The position numbers were made by a program, and so were the translations under genes. Source: Rhynchopus sp. YZ270_cl-10 (Eukaryota; Euglenozoa; Diplonemea; Diplonemida; Diplonemidae). Taken from it: 64,000 bases of DNA. Below the pieces are notes generated by a model. It had not been told where the DNA came from, searched no databases, and was given only the letters and a program-made list of their open reading frames with translations. The stretch lies in the NCBI GenBank assembly GCA_964035575.1, contig OZ037850.1, positions 620,001 through 684,000 of the forward strand, given 5' to 3'. Shown in pieces: positions 1 to 9,940 of this stretch (positions within the stretch are counted from its first letter, which is position 1; every line of letters starts with the position of its first letter).

Positions 1-1112
1 CACCATGCATTGAGGAGGGTAAGACAGTGGTCGCAGTTTGTACTTGATAGCATTACAACATTTAACTTCTCCACGGGGGTCTTGGGCCGTTCACTCGGTT
101 ATACCTTGACTAGCGGCAGAGGCCTTTTAGGACTCTATAACTCCTCTCTTCCCGAACGGAGGCACACTTTGTGTGTTACTACGACCTGGCAATTTCCAGC
201 AGTAGGTTAAGTAATGCTTTCTTGTAAATTGTTGGATCATTATCTCCTCAGTGCATGAATGCTCCATGTGACTGGACACTTTTGTGTTTGTCAAGTGGAC
301 TGTCTGGTCACTTTTCAGTGACTGGCGGGTTGGCTGTGGTTGCTCTTTCGCGACTTTTTTCCTTGTATACCAGTGTACCTGGGTACCTGGGTACCTGGGT
401 GCCTGGGTGCCTGGGTGCCTGGGTGCCTGGGTGCCTGGGTGCCTGGGTGCCTGGGTGCCTGGGTGCCTGGGTGCCTGGGTGCCTGGGTGCCTGGGTGCCT
501 GGGTGCCTGGGTGCCTGGGTGCCTGGGTGCCTGGGTGCCTGGGTGCCTGGGTGCCTGGGTGCCTGGGTGCCTGGGTGCCTGGGTGCCTGGGTGCCTGGGT
601 GCCTGGGTGCCTGGGTGCCTGGGTGCCTGGGTGCCTGGGTGCCTGGGTGCCTGGGTGCCTGGGTGCCTGGGTGCCTGGGTGCCTGGGTGCCTGGGTGCCT
701 GGGTGCCTGGGTGCCTGGGTGCCTGGGTGCCTGGGTGCCTGGGTGCCTGGGTGCCTGGGTGCCTGGGTGCCTGGGTGCCTGGGTGCCTGGGTGCCTGGGT
801 GCCTGGGTGCCTGGGTGCCTGGGTGCCTGGGTGCCTGGGTGCCTGGGTGCCTGGGTGCCTGGGTGCCTGGGTGCCTGGGTGCCTGGGTGCCTGGGTGCCT
901 GGGTGCCTGGGTGCCTGGGTGCCTGGGTGCCTGGGTGCCTGGGTGCCTGGGTGCCTGGGTGCCTGGGTGCCTGGGTGCCTGGGTACTACTCAACCTGGGT
1001 AGTACCCAAAAAGTTTACGATAATACCCAAAACTAATACCCAAATAGTTTACGATAATACCCAGTGGGTATTATCGTAAATGGGTATTAGTAACGTGGGT
1101 GTTATGATAATT
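1..1112. mobile_element. Foldback-like element copy 1, right part
   Basis: Bases 1-360 match 11461-11800 and 33008-33345 almost base for base, so this is the right part of a dispersed element cut by the window edge. It continues through an expanded 8-bp array into a terminal block (990-1112) of GTTTACGATAATACCC words in both orientations. That block is the reverse complement of the left end of the copy at 31660. No credible coding sequence is seen. I infer a non-autonomous DNA element with long, internally repetitive inverted ends. Confidence 0.7.
376..985. repeat. 8-bp microsatellite (GTGCCTGG)n, about 76 units
   Basis: Three GTACCTGG units are followed by about 73 uninterrupted GTGCCTGG units. 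The homologous place in the copy at 33380-33415 has only two such units, so the array grew inside this element copy. Its complete homogeneity points to recent or ongoing expansion. Open frames through it on both strands are artefacts of a unit length that is not a multiple of three. Confidence 0.97.
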
Positions 1113-3118
1113 ACCCCTTTTTTGGATTGGGATTTCGGAATTTGGCCAAAAAGGGGCGGATTTAGAGATATCTTTGATCATAATACGTCGACCCACCCTT
1201 TAACCTGCGGGGAAAAACCGCTTCCAACAAGTTATGACTGCACTGAGAATGCACAATCACTGACCCTCGATGCAGCCAACAGCATCGCAGTGCTGGAAGA
1301 TGATATCATGAACCTTGGAAAATACCCCATAAACAAACCCATTGCTTCCAACCAGCGGGTGTGTTTATCATATCAGGGTTGAAGCAGCGAGCGCAAAGCC
1401 TAGGAAAGACACATCAAGAGACGTATACCCAGCAGGATGCAGAGACAGCAACCGCATAAATGTTCTCTCGTCGACTGAAAACTAGACGCGACAGAAAATA
1501 CAAGTGCATCCTGAAAACCATCGACAGTGCGCAACCATATACTGCGAGCAGTTTCAACGAGGTGCCCGACAAAGAGACAAACATTCTATCCGGTGGCTAC
1601 TCACAGCTGGCTGCATTCGAAGCCAAGCCCTTGGAAGCTGATGGAGTGCATCAGCGCAACGCTGAACCTGATGATGCTACTGCCCCACTTCCCACAGCCC
1701 CTCCCACCCAGACCCCCGCCACCAGACGCTGCCACTGCATCCTCCACACCAGCCCAGCCTAACTTTGTGATGGTCACTACACGAGGTAGAAAGCGTAAGT
1801 TATTCCAAACCACATACTAGCCATCGCCGAGCACCGCCAGCGATGCACTGCGAGGGCAAATTAGTTGTGCGATTATATATCGATTAGTGTTTCATTCCCA
1901 CCCACCCCGAACGTGATGTGATGAACCCCTACTTTTTGAATCACAACCTAATACCCTTGTAAATCCTCATTTCCCTGCAGGCGTGCAGACGTGTGTTCAC
2001 ATTCGTGTGTAGTCTGGTGCAGCCTGAAACGTAGAAACGGCAGAAGGGGAAGGAGACCCACGGCCAGTATTCATGACAAGGTGGCAAGGGTCCAACCTGA
2101 ACCAAAGGGTAAGAGAACAAAGCTGTAAAGTGGTAAACAGACCCCACCCCAACCCAGATAAAGGACCTCAGAGTGCTGGACATCGGGTGCCGCACCGTCC
2201 CAAGTACCAGACCAAGGTGTTCGGTTCACACGAGGTAGTCAATGTCTTATCCAGGACAAAAAAAAAGCCCTCGTGGGGATAAAACCCTAGGTACCTCTTC
2301 TCGCCACCTGCAACAGAGGACCACTCTTCGCTTGTCTTCTCCGCAAACTCATCTGACTTGGGGTGCAAAGCGGAGAGACAGCTTCAAGTCTGGTACGGAC
2401 ACGTTGAATCCCGCATGCATCGTCAACGGTGCGGCAGGGACAGGGTCCGATGCATTCACCCAGAAGACATCAATCCTTCCTGCGTGTGTCGTTCGTTGTC
2501 AATGGCCCCCTAACAGCTCAACCAGAGACGCCACGGCTCCCATCCACCCCCTGAAGCAAAGCAAGCAAAGCAAGATGGCGCCGTTCGACAGCTGTGTTAC
2601 CCCCTACCCACCCACCCGCCCACCCTCAACCTTCTCTATGAGTGAACTCATAGGAAAGGAGGGTCTCGCCTGGCAGCATACGTCTCGGTACCAAGGGGTG
2701 GAGGAATGATAAGACCTCGCATCAACAGTAACGTGACACAGATCGGCACCATTCCGCCACCCCAACCCACCCCGACCCCTTCCCACTGCACAGCTGCCTG
2801 CACGCACCAGACCGGCGAACCTCATTCGAAGCCTATCCTCTTGCCCAGGTCTTCAACCCCATGCCTACCGCACCTCATACCCTCCGATCAACCAACCACG
2901 TTTTCTTGGCCTCCCAAGCGAGGGAAAAGGGGTTGCTGCTTATCCCACTAACGCTACGTGACAACGGCAACAACTAGCACCCAACCCCACCCCTCCCAGT
3001 GTCGATCAGGACAACATTTGCCGTTTCTGCCCACCCCAACGTTCGAACATATTCCCAACACGCAGCATGCACCTCAACAGCAGCAGGCCCCTACAAGCCC
3101 ATCCCACAGAAATTGGAA
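1113..3118. other. Unassigned region without a confident gene
   Basis: Short plus-strand frames (about 1200-1382 and 1460-1762) look mildly protein-like but are not joined in frame and lack recognisable motifs. They could be exons or decayed coding DNA. A pyrimidine- and CCACCC-rich stretch occupies about 2580-2800. I recognise no gene family here. Confidence 0.4.
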
Positions 3119-3152
3119 GATAAACCCAAGCCTCGCATGCTTGGTCACCTTG
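3119..3152 (-). repeat. Short hairpin element, copy a
   Basis: Read on the minus strand it begins GGTGA and forms the stem CCAAGC/GCTTGG around ATGCGAG. This is the best-paired member of a family found across the gene island. It lies just downstream of a plausible donor (GTGAGG) at about 3173. Confidence 0.65.
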
Positions 3153-3171
3153 TAAAGAGTTGAAAACCTCA

Positions 3172-3346
3172 CCCAGTCTCTGCAGACACCACGCTAATGG
3201 CAACGATCAGCTTAGCTGAACGTTTCTGCAGGATGTACACCTGAAGCTGACGACGCTCCTGGGAGTGTCTGTTCTTGTGTGCAGCTACACAAACCACCTT
3301 CCCAGGATGAAAGAGTATGTATCTTTCACAGCAGCACACCAACTGG
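3172..3346 (-). CDS. Possible exon continuing the coiled-coil gene at 3648-4967
   Basis: On the minus strand an open frame follows a candidate acceptor (CCACGCCAG) near 3346 and runs, with a charged Gln/Arg-rich character (QERRQLQ), to a candidate donor GTGAGG near 3172. It lies 300 bp downstream of the coiled-coil gene and is transcribed the same way, so it may be a further exon. No splice-junction evidence is available, and it may not be coding. Confidence 0.25.
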
Positions 3347-3500
3347 CGTGGGAGAGGGGGGCAAAGGGAGAAAATGTATTGTGAGTGTTGCTTTTTTTGT
3401 TGGGATACATTACTGAGCATCGTTCCGCCGTGCCTTCTGTACACTCGGCGGGTGATGGGAAAGAGACACAAAACACGTACAGGTGTGGGAAAGAGAAAAG

Positions 3501-3534
3501 TTGGTAAGATGAGCCTCGCGTATTCAGTCACCTT
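3501..3534 (-). repeat. Short hairpin element, copy b
   Basis: The minus-strand sequence is AAGGTGACT, then ACGCGAGGCTCATCTTACC and a pyrimidine run, matching the family consensus. The stem is poor in this copy. It sits 115-150 bp downstream of the stop at 3648. Confidence 0.6.
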
Positions 3535-3647
3535 CTTAAAAGAAATCTGTGTGCGGAAACAACACACGACCTTTAACAAAGGGGGGGGGAAAAAAAATCC
3601 CAGAACAGCAAAGCCCCGGACTCCCCTCCCCTACCTTCAGGGCATCT

Positions 3648-4967
3648 TCACAGTGCTAGCCCTTGTATCTTGGACACTTCTCTCTCGAGGTCGTGGTTGC
3701 GCTGTCGGAGGGAGGCAAGCTGCGCTGTCAAGGACTCCTTGCGTTTCTGCAGTGCCACACGAGAGGCTCCAGACCTTCGTCGCTCCGAACCAGGAAGGCA
3801 CCGTGCGTGCAGCTGCGTGGGACTCCCTGCAAGCGCTGCGGGCACATGCTTCTGCCCACCAGGCAGCCATATGAAGCCCGAGCTTTCAGACGATTCCGCC
3901 TCAGTAGAAATCCGCAGAGGCGACAGAGACCGCGACATTGTCTTGTCGCGCGACAGACGCGCCGACCGGAACGATGTCACCGGAGACCCCAGCAGCGGTG
4001 AACCAGGCGACTCTGCGTCTGTGGTGATGATATGCTTAAGCGCCGCACCCAGCTCTGCCTGCGGTGTGGCTGCGATCTGCTTCACTGCCACGTCCAGTGT
4101 CGACTCGGGGACAGAGGACTGCATGCCAGAGTTGCTCCTCAGAGGAAAGCACGTCGAGCTCAGGCGTGTCGCTCGCTTTGCACGGGACACACTACTGCTG
4201 TGCGTTGTCGTGAGAGGGATCTTCTGCCGTGTTCGACGCGAAGGTGACTCCGCAAGTGGTGAAAGGTTGCCAAGAGACTGGCTCTTTCCAAACCCAGGCT
4301 GCCGCATCCCCGACATTCCAAACCCCGTAGCACCTGCAGAAGAGGAAAACCCAGACGGCGAGACGATGCTGACAGGAGACATGATACCCGACGGGATCAC
4401 AGGCTGCGGTGGAGACACGATGGAATGATTAGACACGAGCCCCGAGGGGGGTTGGTTCACAGGCGATGCAGGCTGCGACGAGGTTGCATTCAGGTCGATT
4501 CTCTTTTCTTGGAGGACTGCTGGTAGGGGTGGGGCCATGGGCGTTTCGCCTCCCCCCGAGCCGAGGGAGGACCGACGCTTCACGCTACTGCGGATGCTTG
4601 ATGCACGACTTCGGCGTGTTGTTGCGCTCATTTTGGTTGTGTTGTTGAAGACCCCAGAAGCGGCACGGTTGCTGCCGCTTGTACTGCAGTCGGGACCCAC
4701 AGTGGCTACCATATCCTCCACGTCGCCTGCCTCAGTCTCCGACCCACCACGTATCTCTGCAAGCTCCACTAAACGATGCAGCATGTCCTCCGCACCACAG
4801 CCACGCAACATCAAGATCAGCTCCACAGCTTCCTCCGCACCACCCAGCGTTCCGTTGAACGTACTGCCATAAATGTTAGACAAGCTCTTACCGCTTTTGC
4901 TCAAACACAGCGCAGGATCAGGTACCGATAATGGTGACATGAGACTCCCCGTGTCATCGTCAGACAT
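3648..4967 (-). CDS. Ser-rich protein with C-terminal coiled coil, unknown function
   Basis: The frame encodes 439 aa from the ATG at 4967. The frame stays open slightly upstream, but a CAG acceptor-like site just before this ATG suggests non-coding DNA or a 5' intron. Residues 20-85 hold a compact segment with a Leu-rich helix (AVELILMLRGCGAEDMLHRL). The middle (about 95-390) is low complexity, rich in Ser, Pro and basic residues with many SP/TP sites, and is probably disordered. The last 40 residues form a heptad-like coiled coil (LTAQLASLRQRNHDLEREV). The coiled coil stops abruptly at the stop codon, so a downstream exon may continue it. I recognise no family. A cytoskeletal or scaffold role would be a guess from composition only. 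Confidence 0.7.
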   Translation of the reverse strand: MSDDDTGSLMSPLSVPDPALCLSKSGKSLSNIYGSTFNGTLGGAEEAVELILMLRGCGAEDMLHRLVELAEIRGGSETEAGDVEDMVATVGPDCSTSGSNRAASGVFNNTTKMSATTRRSRASSIRSSVKRRSSLGSGGGETPMAPPLPAVLQEKRIDLNATSSQPASPVNQPPSGLVSNHSIVSPPQPVIPSGIMSPVSIVSPSGFSSSAGATGFGMSGMRQPGFGKSQSLGNLSPLAESPSRRTRQKIPLTTTHSSSVSRAKRATRLSSTCFPLRSNSGMQSSVPESTLDVAVKQIAATPQAELGAALKHIITTDAESPGSPLLGSPVTSFRSARLSRDKTMSRSLSPLRISTEAESSESSGFIWLPGGQKHVPAALAGSPTQLHARCLPGSERRRSGASRVALQKRKESLTAQLASLRQRNHDLEREVSKIQGLAL

Positions 4968-5352
4968 CTTGAGTGTTGCCTGGGAAGATGGTGAGGGCGG
5001 GGTTGTCAAAAAGTGGGTATAAATCGTTTGGAGAAAAAGGGGGGGCTTTTATTTGTCTTCTCCTGTACGGGTATGGAGGGGAAAGGGGTCCTGTAAAAAA
5101 AGCCATCCAGTACTCAAGGATTTACCTCATGTTCAAAATGTATTTGCATAACCCCCCCACCCACCAAAGAATAATAAGTTCACGCACGGGAGAGAAATAC
5201 CGACTAGAGGGGGTGGGGGGGTTTTTGTATTGACAATCGACATGTCAAGAACAATTTTTTTGCAGTTTTTTTATTGTCAATTCTTTATTGCAAAACACTC
5301 GCGAACCTGAAAACAACATGCATAACACCCCCAAATTAAAAGTGAAAGAGTT

Positions 5353-5392
5353 TTGTAAGATGAACCTAAGCCTCTCGCATTTAGTCACCTTA
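5353..5392 (-). repeat. Short hairpin element, copy c
   Basis: The minus-strand reading is AAGGTGACTAAATGCGAGAG, then GCTTAGGTTCATCTTAC. CTAA pairs with TTAG around the GCGAGAGG loop. It lies between two minus-strand genes. Confidence 0.65.
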
Positions 5393-5487
5393 GGGGGAAA
5401 AAATTGAGTGAAAACCACAAAAAAGAGAGAAAAAAAAAACGCACTGTTTACACTATTTGACAAACCATCATTTTTTTAATTTAATTT

Positions 5488-5525
5488 GCTAAGATGAACC
5501 GAAGCCTCGCCATGCTTAGCCACCT
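5488..5525 (-). repeat. Short hairpin element, copy d
   Basis: The minus-strand reading is TAGGTGGCTAAGCATGGCGA, then GGCTTCGGTTCATCTTAGC. AAGC pairs with GCTT. It lies about 150 bp downstream of the stop at 5672, a position similar to those of copies b, j and o. Confidence 0.65.
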
Positions 5526-5671
5526 AATATCTTGAAATATTCACATTTCTCCCTCCCATTCGCAAGATCCACAATGGGTTAGGGAAAAAAAAGTCAAATA
5601 AAAAAAATCAAATAACCTATGGGCCGGATGGGGTGTTGTCCCCTCTCCCCCTCGCTCCCCATCACACTGTC

Positions 5672-8600
5672 TTAGTCAGGGTATTTCCTGTTGAAATAGG
5701 CAGCTTCTGCAGCTAGTTCTTGCGCTTCTCTACGTTTCTTAATGGCATCCACATCGAGAGATTCGTCGCCGTCACCGTCTCCACCTCCACCTGCATCAGA
5801 GTAAGTCACTGGCGGCTGATTACGTGTCACAGGGTTCATGCCATAAACCTCCCTCGTATCAGTGTCAAAACCCCCCCTCCCAGTACCGTACTGAGGTGTC
5901 TCGTGAGTCGGTGACTTTGCGATTGAAGCACTCTGTGGTTGAATTAAAAAAAAAGCGAGTTTTTGAAAAGGAAAAAAAAAAAATTGAAAGCGTAGACAAG
6001 AAGGTGGTCGGTAAATACCACTTCCAGCTTTATTTCGCGAGAATAAAAAAAAATTGGGTGTGGAGGGAGAAAAAAAAAAGTGAAAACGCCTTTTAAAAAA
6101 AAAATGATGGAGAAAAATATATCTCCGTTGCTTCACAAATTATGCATGTATTGTTAAAAGGGGGTGGTTTTTTTACAGAAAGAAAAGTTATTATGATGAT
6201 ACTAAGCCTCTCGCTCAGTCACCTTCGCTTTTTAGAGATAGGGGTAAATGGTTGTGTCCACAAACCTCCATACCGTGGTAGAAAAATGGGAAAATATATC
6301 AAAAAAAAAAGGTCTCATTTCCCCTGTTTTTTTGGAAGTCAGAGAAGGGGCTGGGATAATTAAACTTTGCAACAAAAACAAATTATTGCAAAGAGAGAAT
6401 GAAGACAGGGCCACAACAATTTCCTTGATTTTTTTTTGGAAAGAACGATGTTTTGGGGGAGAAAAACGTGCAGCCTCAATTAAGGAATACTGAAAACGAA
6501 AATGCTATTTTTTTTTTTTTATGTACAACAATCCAATAAACTTGACGCCCAAAAAAAGTTTGGGAATTTTGGGAATTTTGGTGTAATTTTGGCGCCTTTT
6601 TTGGATGCCAAACATATTTGGACTACTGTGAAAAAAAAAAAAAAACAAGACTTCGAGTACCTCATTACTTTGTGTCTGCGTCAAAAGGGGACACTTCTAC
6701 TTGAATGAAGTGCAATGAAATAGCTCAATAACGACGGCGGTTGTTGCCATGTCATCACAGACAAAGCTACAACACCCCCGAAAAGGCTAGCATATTTTGC
6801 GGACATATTCCTAAAAAAATAAAAAATGGCAAAGGTGCAAACGCTTCTGCGAGCGTCTATGAAGTCACTAAATGAAGAAGAGAAAAAAAACACTACAAAA
6901 ACGAACGCCTCTCATACACACATCTTTAAAACCCCCATCTCCCACTTTTCGACAAAATTGTCACACATCTCTTTTCCTCTGCAGGCTAGCGAAGCTGGAA
7001 TCTACTTTTTTTGATCATCTGTTTAAGTGCCGCCATTCAGACGAGTTTTCACTTTTTAAAATGGGGTTTCCTTTTTTCAGTCTTTTTTTGTGCACACATC
7101 TCTCTCCCCCTCCCCCTCCCCCTTTTCCCCTTTACCTTATTATTTGTCATCTTTGTTCCAACAGGCAGGTTTTTACCGGTTGAAATAGGCCCTTTCAAGG
7201 TCTTCGTCGGCCTGAGCCCTTCGACGTTTGATATCATCGTCGTCGCAATCTGCAGCACGTCTGATCTCTGTACGGTCCTGATCAGCTGAACTCTCTTGGA
7301 TGTCGTATCTGCCCGTGTTCACATCACCACCACCACCACCACCACCATCAGCACGCCCTTGAAGCTCGTAGTCGTAGGCTTGCGGCTGAGCAAATGAGAT
7401 TACACACAGAACAAAGGAAGGGAGGGAGGAAAAGGTGGAGAAAAGAAAAAAAAAAAAAAACGTGTGGGTGCCTCCAACACAACCAAATTTTCGAGAGAGA
7501 GAAATATTGAAATATGTGCTTCGCATGGGAACCTCAAAAAGAGATGTGAACAAAATTGACTTGAAATACAAAGCCCTCTCTTGTGATGGTCAGTACCGGG
7601 GTGGACCCCAACCATGCAGTCCTACATCCAGTCATATAATTTCAAAAGAGCAGATATTGAGAAAAGAAAGAAAGGTTGATTCAAAAATGTTAGATTTTAG
7701 ACTATCACACGATAGCAGCCACAATTCTTCTTCACAGGATCCTAACAGAGAGCAAATAGGTTAGCTTTGTGGTATGCAGTTTGCTTCTAACAAAAAAGAC
7801 CTCGCGGTGGTTTCGACTTAAAGAAATGAAAGTTGAAAAAGCAAAAAGCAAAAAGCAAAAAGCAAAAAGCAAAAAGCAAAAAGCAAAAAGCAAAAAGCAA
7901 AAAGCAAAAAGCAAAAAGCAAAAAGCAAAAAGCAAAAAGCAAAAAGCAAAAAGCAAAAAGCAAAAAGCAAAAAGCAAAAAGCAAAAAGCAAAAAGCAAAA
8001 AGCAAAAAGCAAAAAGCAAAAAGGGGAGCGGGGTTAACAATGATGGGGAGGGGAAGAATGGAGATGGCGCGATTTAAAAAGCAAAAACAACGATGCTTCT
8101 GGCTGTTTATTAGAAGGGAAAAAACTAGGAGAGACCTGTTCTGTGCAAGGCTTTGAAAGATTAAAGAGAAAGGGCAAGATGAGCTCAAGCCTCTGGTTAT
8201 GAAAAGGACAAGGTTTGTGTCATACGAGTTGACACATTGCCACAGGAATTGTGGGAAAGCGTCAAAAAAAAATAGCAACTCTGATAGATAAGTAAAAGGA
8301 AAAAAAGGTTTTTTCGTTGATTGCTCAATTACCCTGGAGGGGTGATTAATGACCATATCTGAGGAACTATTTCTCCTTTAAGCTACGCTTGTAGGTATAT
8401 TAAAAGAGAAGTTGAAACGTGCTGAAACGCAGCTCAGTTGAGCTCATGCAAAAAATAGATGGTGGTGGAACTATAAAAGTCGAACAAAAAAAGAGAACAA
8501 AAAATCGAAAACAATCCGGGGAAAAAGAAGAAAATGAACGAAAAAAGAAAAGTTGGTAACATTATGATGTTTAATCACCTTAAGAATGGATAAACGCATT

Positions 8601-9634
8601 TTTTTTACACCCCCATCGTCTTTTCCATACCTCTGCAGGTGCAGCAGCGGAGGACGAAGAAGCTGCCGGTTTCTTTGCAGCTGGCTTCTCATCGTCCCCG
8701 AACTTCTTCCTCCACCACCCGCCAATTCCACGCTTACGCTTCTCTTCGGTCACTTGGGACTCTAATTTGAGGATTGCCTCACCCAGGTGTTCGACCCCAT
8801 CGTTGTTCATTGTGTTTAGCAGTGCAAGGTGTGCGACAGGTGTCTGTAGGTTTTACAAAAATAAATTAAACTTTCAACATTGACTCATCCATCTTTAAAT
8901 ACAATGTCAACAACTAGAAACAAGCCTGGGATCAAGCATTGTTAGAGTCTCTGAGAAAAAAAAAGAAAAGCTTACAAGATGAAAGCCTCTCGTAGTATAC
9001 TATACTAAGTCACCTTTAAAATAGTAAGGCATACCTTTCCCGGCCCTTCCTCCTTCCGTGACTTGCCACCGCGGACCTTCTTCACAACCCCGCTCTCCTT
9101 CCTGAGGCAGCAGCAGGAGAGGAGGATGTACAGCGACCCTGTGCCCACGAAGCAGAAGCCCATCGCTTTCACGACGTTCTTGAGCGAGTTGCCCTCCATG
9201 CCAAGCACCTCAGTGGTACCCATGTTGGCAGCTTCGTGCACAATCTGGATACCAAGGTACAACTGCAAGAACCCTCTCCCAGGCCAGAAGTGCAAAAACA
9301 ATGCATAGTTGAACACCCACAACGGCTCGAACTCAACAAGAAACAGAACCAACGACAGAACAAGCCAAAACAGATAGTTTATAATGGCGGCAGCCTTCTC
9401 CCCACCCGAGTACTGGTCCTTCTCCTCTCCGTCCTTGTTGTCGTCCTTGCTTTTGAACAGATCTGCGATCACAAAGATGCACCCCGTAATCACCGCAATG
9501 CAGGAGCACACAACAAGAAACGTCAAGACCTTCTTCAAATGGTCGTTCACAAACCGTGTGGCTGCGTTGCCCTCGTCTTCGTTACCTCCACCAGCTCCAC
9601 CACTCCTCTCTCCCCTCTCACGCGGAGGCGGCAT
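5672..9634 (-). CDS. COPI_assoc/TVP15-like four-TM membrane protein with two candidate terminal exons
   Basis: Proposed exons are 9634-9035 and 8843-8631, then either 7385-7173 or 5932-5672. Junctions 9035/8843 and 8631/7385 or 8631/5932 are all phase 0, with GTATG donors and CAG acceptors. Exon 1 encodes about four hydrophobic helices and a GRGFLQLYLG segment resembling the GRG-F-x-x-LG core of COPI_assoc (TVP15-type) proteins, which are Golgi membrane proteins. Exon 2 adds a charged helix (HLGEAILKLESQ) and an Ala/Lys linker. Each candidate last exon is Gly/Asp-rich, carries IKRRR or IKKRR, and ends in AYFNR before its own in-frame stop (7173 and 5672). They therefore look like duplicated, mutually exclusive tails. 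Alternatively, one is a relic. Family assignment rests on motif memory and was not searched. Confidence 0.65.
6183..6226 (-). repeat. Short hairpin element, copy e
   Basis: The minus-strand reading is AAGGTGACTGAGCGAGAGGC, then TTAGTATCATC. ACTGAG pairs with CTTAGT through one G-U pair, which is possible only in RNA of the gene strand. It lies between the two candidate terminal exons of the COPI_assoc-like gene. Confidence 0.65.
7555..7597 (-). repeat. Short element, second subtype
   Basis: The minus-strand reading has AAGAGAGGGCTTTGTATTTC followed by AAGTCAA. This matches the subtype seen at 27266, 29158 and 29487. It lies in the intron between exon 2 and the first candidate last exon of the COPI_assoc-like gene. 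Confidence 0.55.
7836..8023. repeat. 7-bp microsatellite (GCAAAAA)n, about 27 units
   Basis: Uninterrupted GCAAAAA units lie inside the 1.2-kb intron 8630-7386 of the COPI_assoc-like gene. On the gene strand it reads as a pyrimidine-rich TTTTTGC repeat, which could act as a very long polypyrimidine tract. It is perfectly homogeneous, so probably young. Confidence 0.95.
8171..8203 (-). repeat. Short hairpin element, copy g (partial)
   Basis: The minus-strand reading AGAGGCTTGAGCTCATCTTG, then CC and a pyrimidine tract, keeps the 3' half of the family consensus. The GGTGACT start is absent. It lies in the same intron as the GCAAAAA array. Confidence 0.5.
8550..8584 (-). repeat. Short hairpin element, copy h
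   Basis: The minus-strand reading is AAGGTGATTAAACATCATAA, then TGTTACCAACTTTTCTT. It keeps the start and the pyrimidine tail but lacks GCGAGAGG. It begins about 45 bp after the GTATGG donor at 8630. Confidence 0.5.
8967..9017 (-). repeat. Short hairpin element, copy i
   Basis: It begins AAAGGTGACTTAG 14-21 bp inside the intron that starts at 9034 and ends in CATCTTG and a T-rich run. In this copy the stem is replaced by the perfect hairpin AGTATAGTATACT, while CGAGAGGCTTTCATCTT is kept. It is clearly intronic because exons 9035 and 8843 join in phase. Confidence 0.65.
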
Positions 9635-9712
9635 GTTGCAATAGTGTTCACTCTGTTTGGGTGGTGAAAAGGCTATAATATTATCCTAATTATGGGGTGT
9701 CCCCAACCCCGG

Positions 9713-9760
9713 TGAAATCCGGGCGAAATCGGGTGAAATCGGGTGAAATCGGGCAAAAAC
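9713..9760. repeat. 11-bp tandem repeat GAAATCGGGTG, first site
   Basis: About four units of GAAATCGGGYG follow GAAATCCGGGC. The same run recurs in the same orientation at 13987-14032, so the two sites belong to one dispersed repeat flanking the foldback element and the 7-bp array. Confidence 0.8.
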
Positions 9761-9910
9761 AGGGTTTTTTGGCTTCTGTGAGGGTTTGGCCCAGTAAAAC
9801 ACCCAGAAACCGCGCTTTTCGAGATTTCCGGGCTGGGTCTGGGTACATGGCTCTCGCCGGGGGGTGATCGGGTTTTAAATCACCCAAAAAAAAATTTTTT
9901 AAAAAAAAGA

Positions 9911-9938
9911 GGGGTGATCCGGGTTTCGGATCACCCCT
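9911..9938. repeat. Perfect 11-bp stem hairpin
   Basis: GGGGTGATCCG and CGGATCACCCC are perfect arms around a 5-6 nt loop, just outside the left inverted repeat of the foldback element. It may be the end of a separate small element. I see no gene it would terminate. Confidence 0.7.
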
Positions 9939-9940
9939 CC

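Larger units (their letters stand above)
4968..5671 (-). other. Intergenic or UTR region with two hairpin elements
   Basis: AT-rich DNA with long A/T runs between the stop of the COPI_assoc-like gene (5672) and the start of the next minus-strand gene (4967). It holds hairpin elements c and d and no convincing coding frame. It must contain the 3' end of one gene and the promoter of the next. Confidence 0.5.

Noticed and set aside
127-1079. Open frames of 220-288 codons on both strands
   Set aside because: They come from the 8-bp GTGCCTGG array, which has no stop in any frame. The translation is pure repeat.
2242-2825. 155-codon plus-strand frame and overlapping minus frame
   Set aside because: Low-complexity Pro/Thr/Ser composition on both strands with no motif or splice context. 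More likely GC-rich intergenic DNA.
9908-9938. Rho-independent terminator
   Set aside because: A strong stem is present, but this is eukaryotic DNA with no gene ending there. It is better read as part of a repeat.
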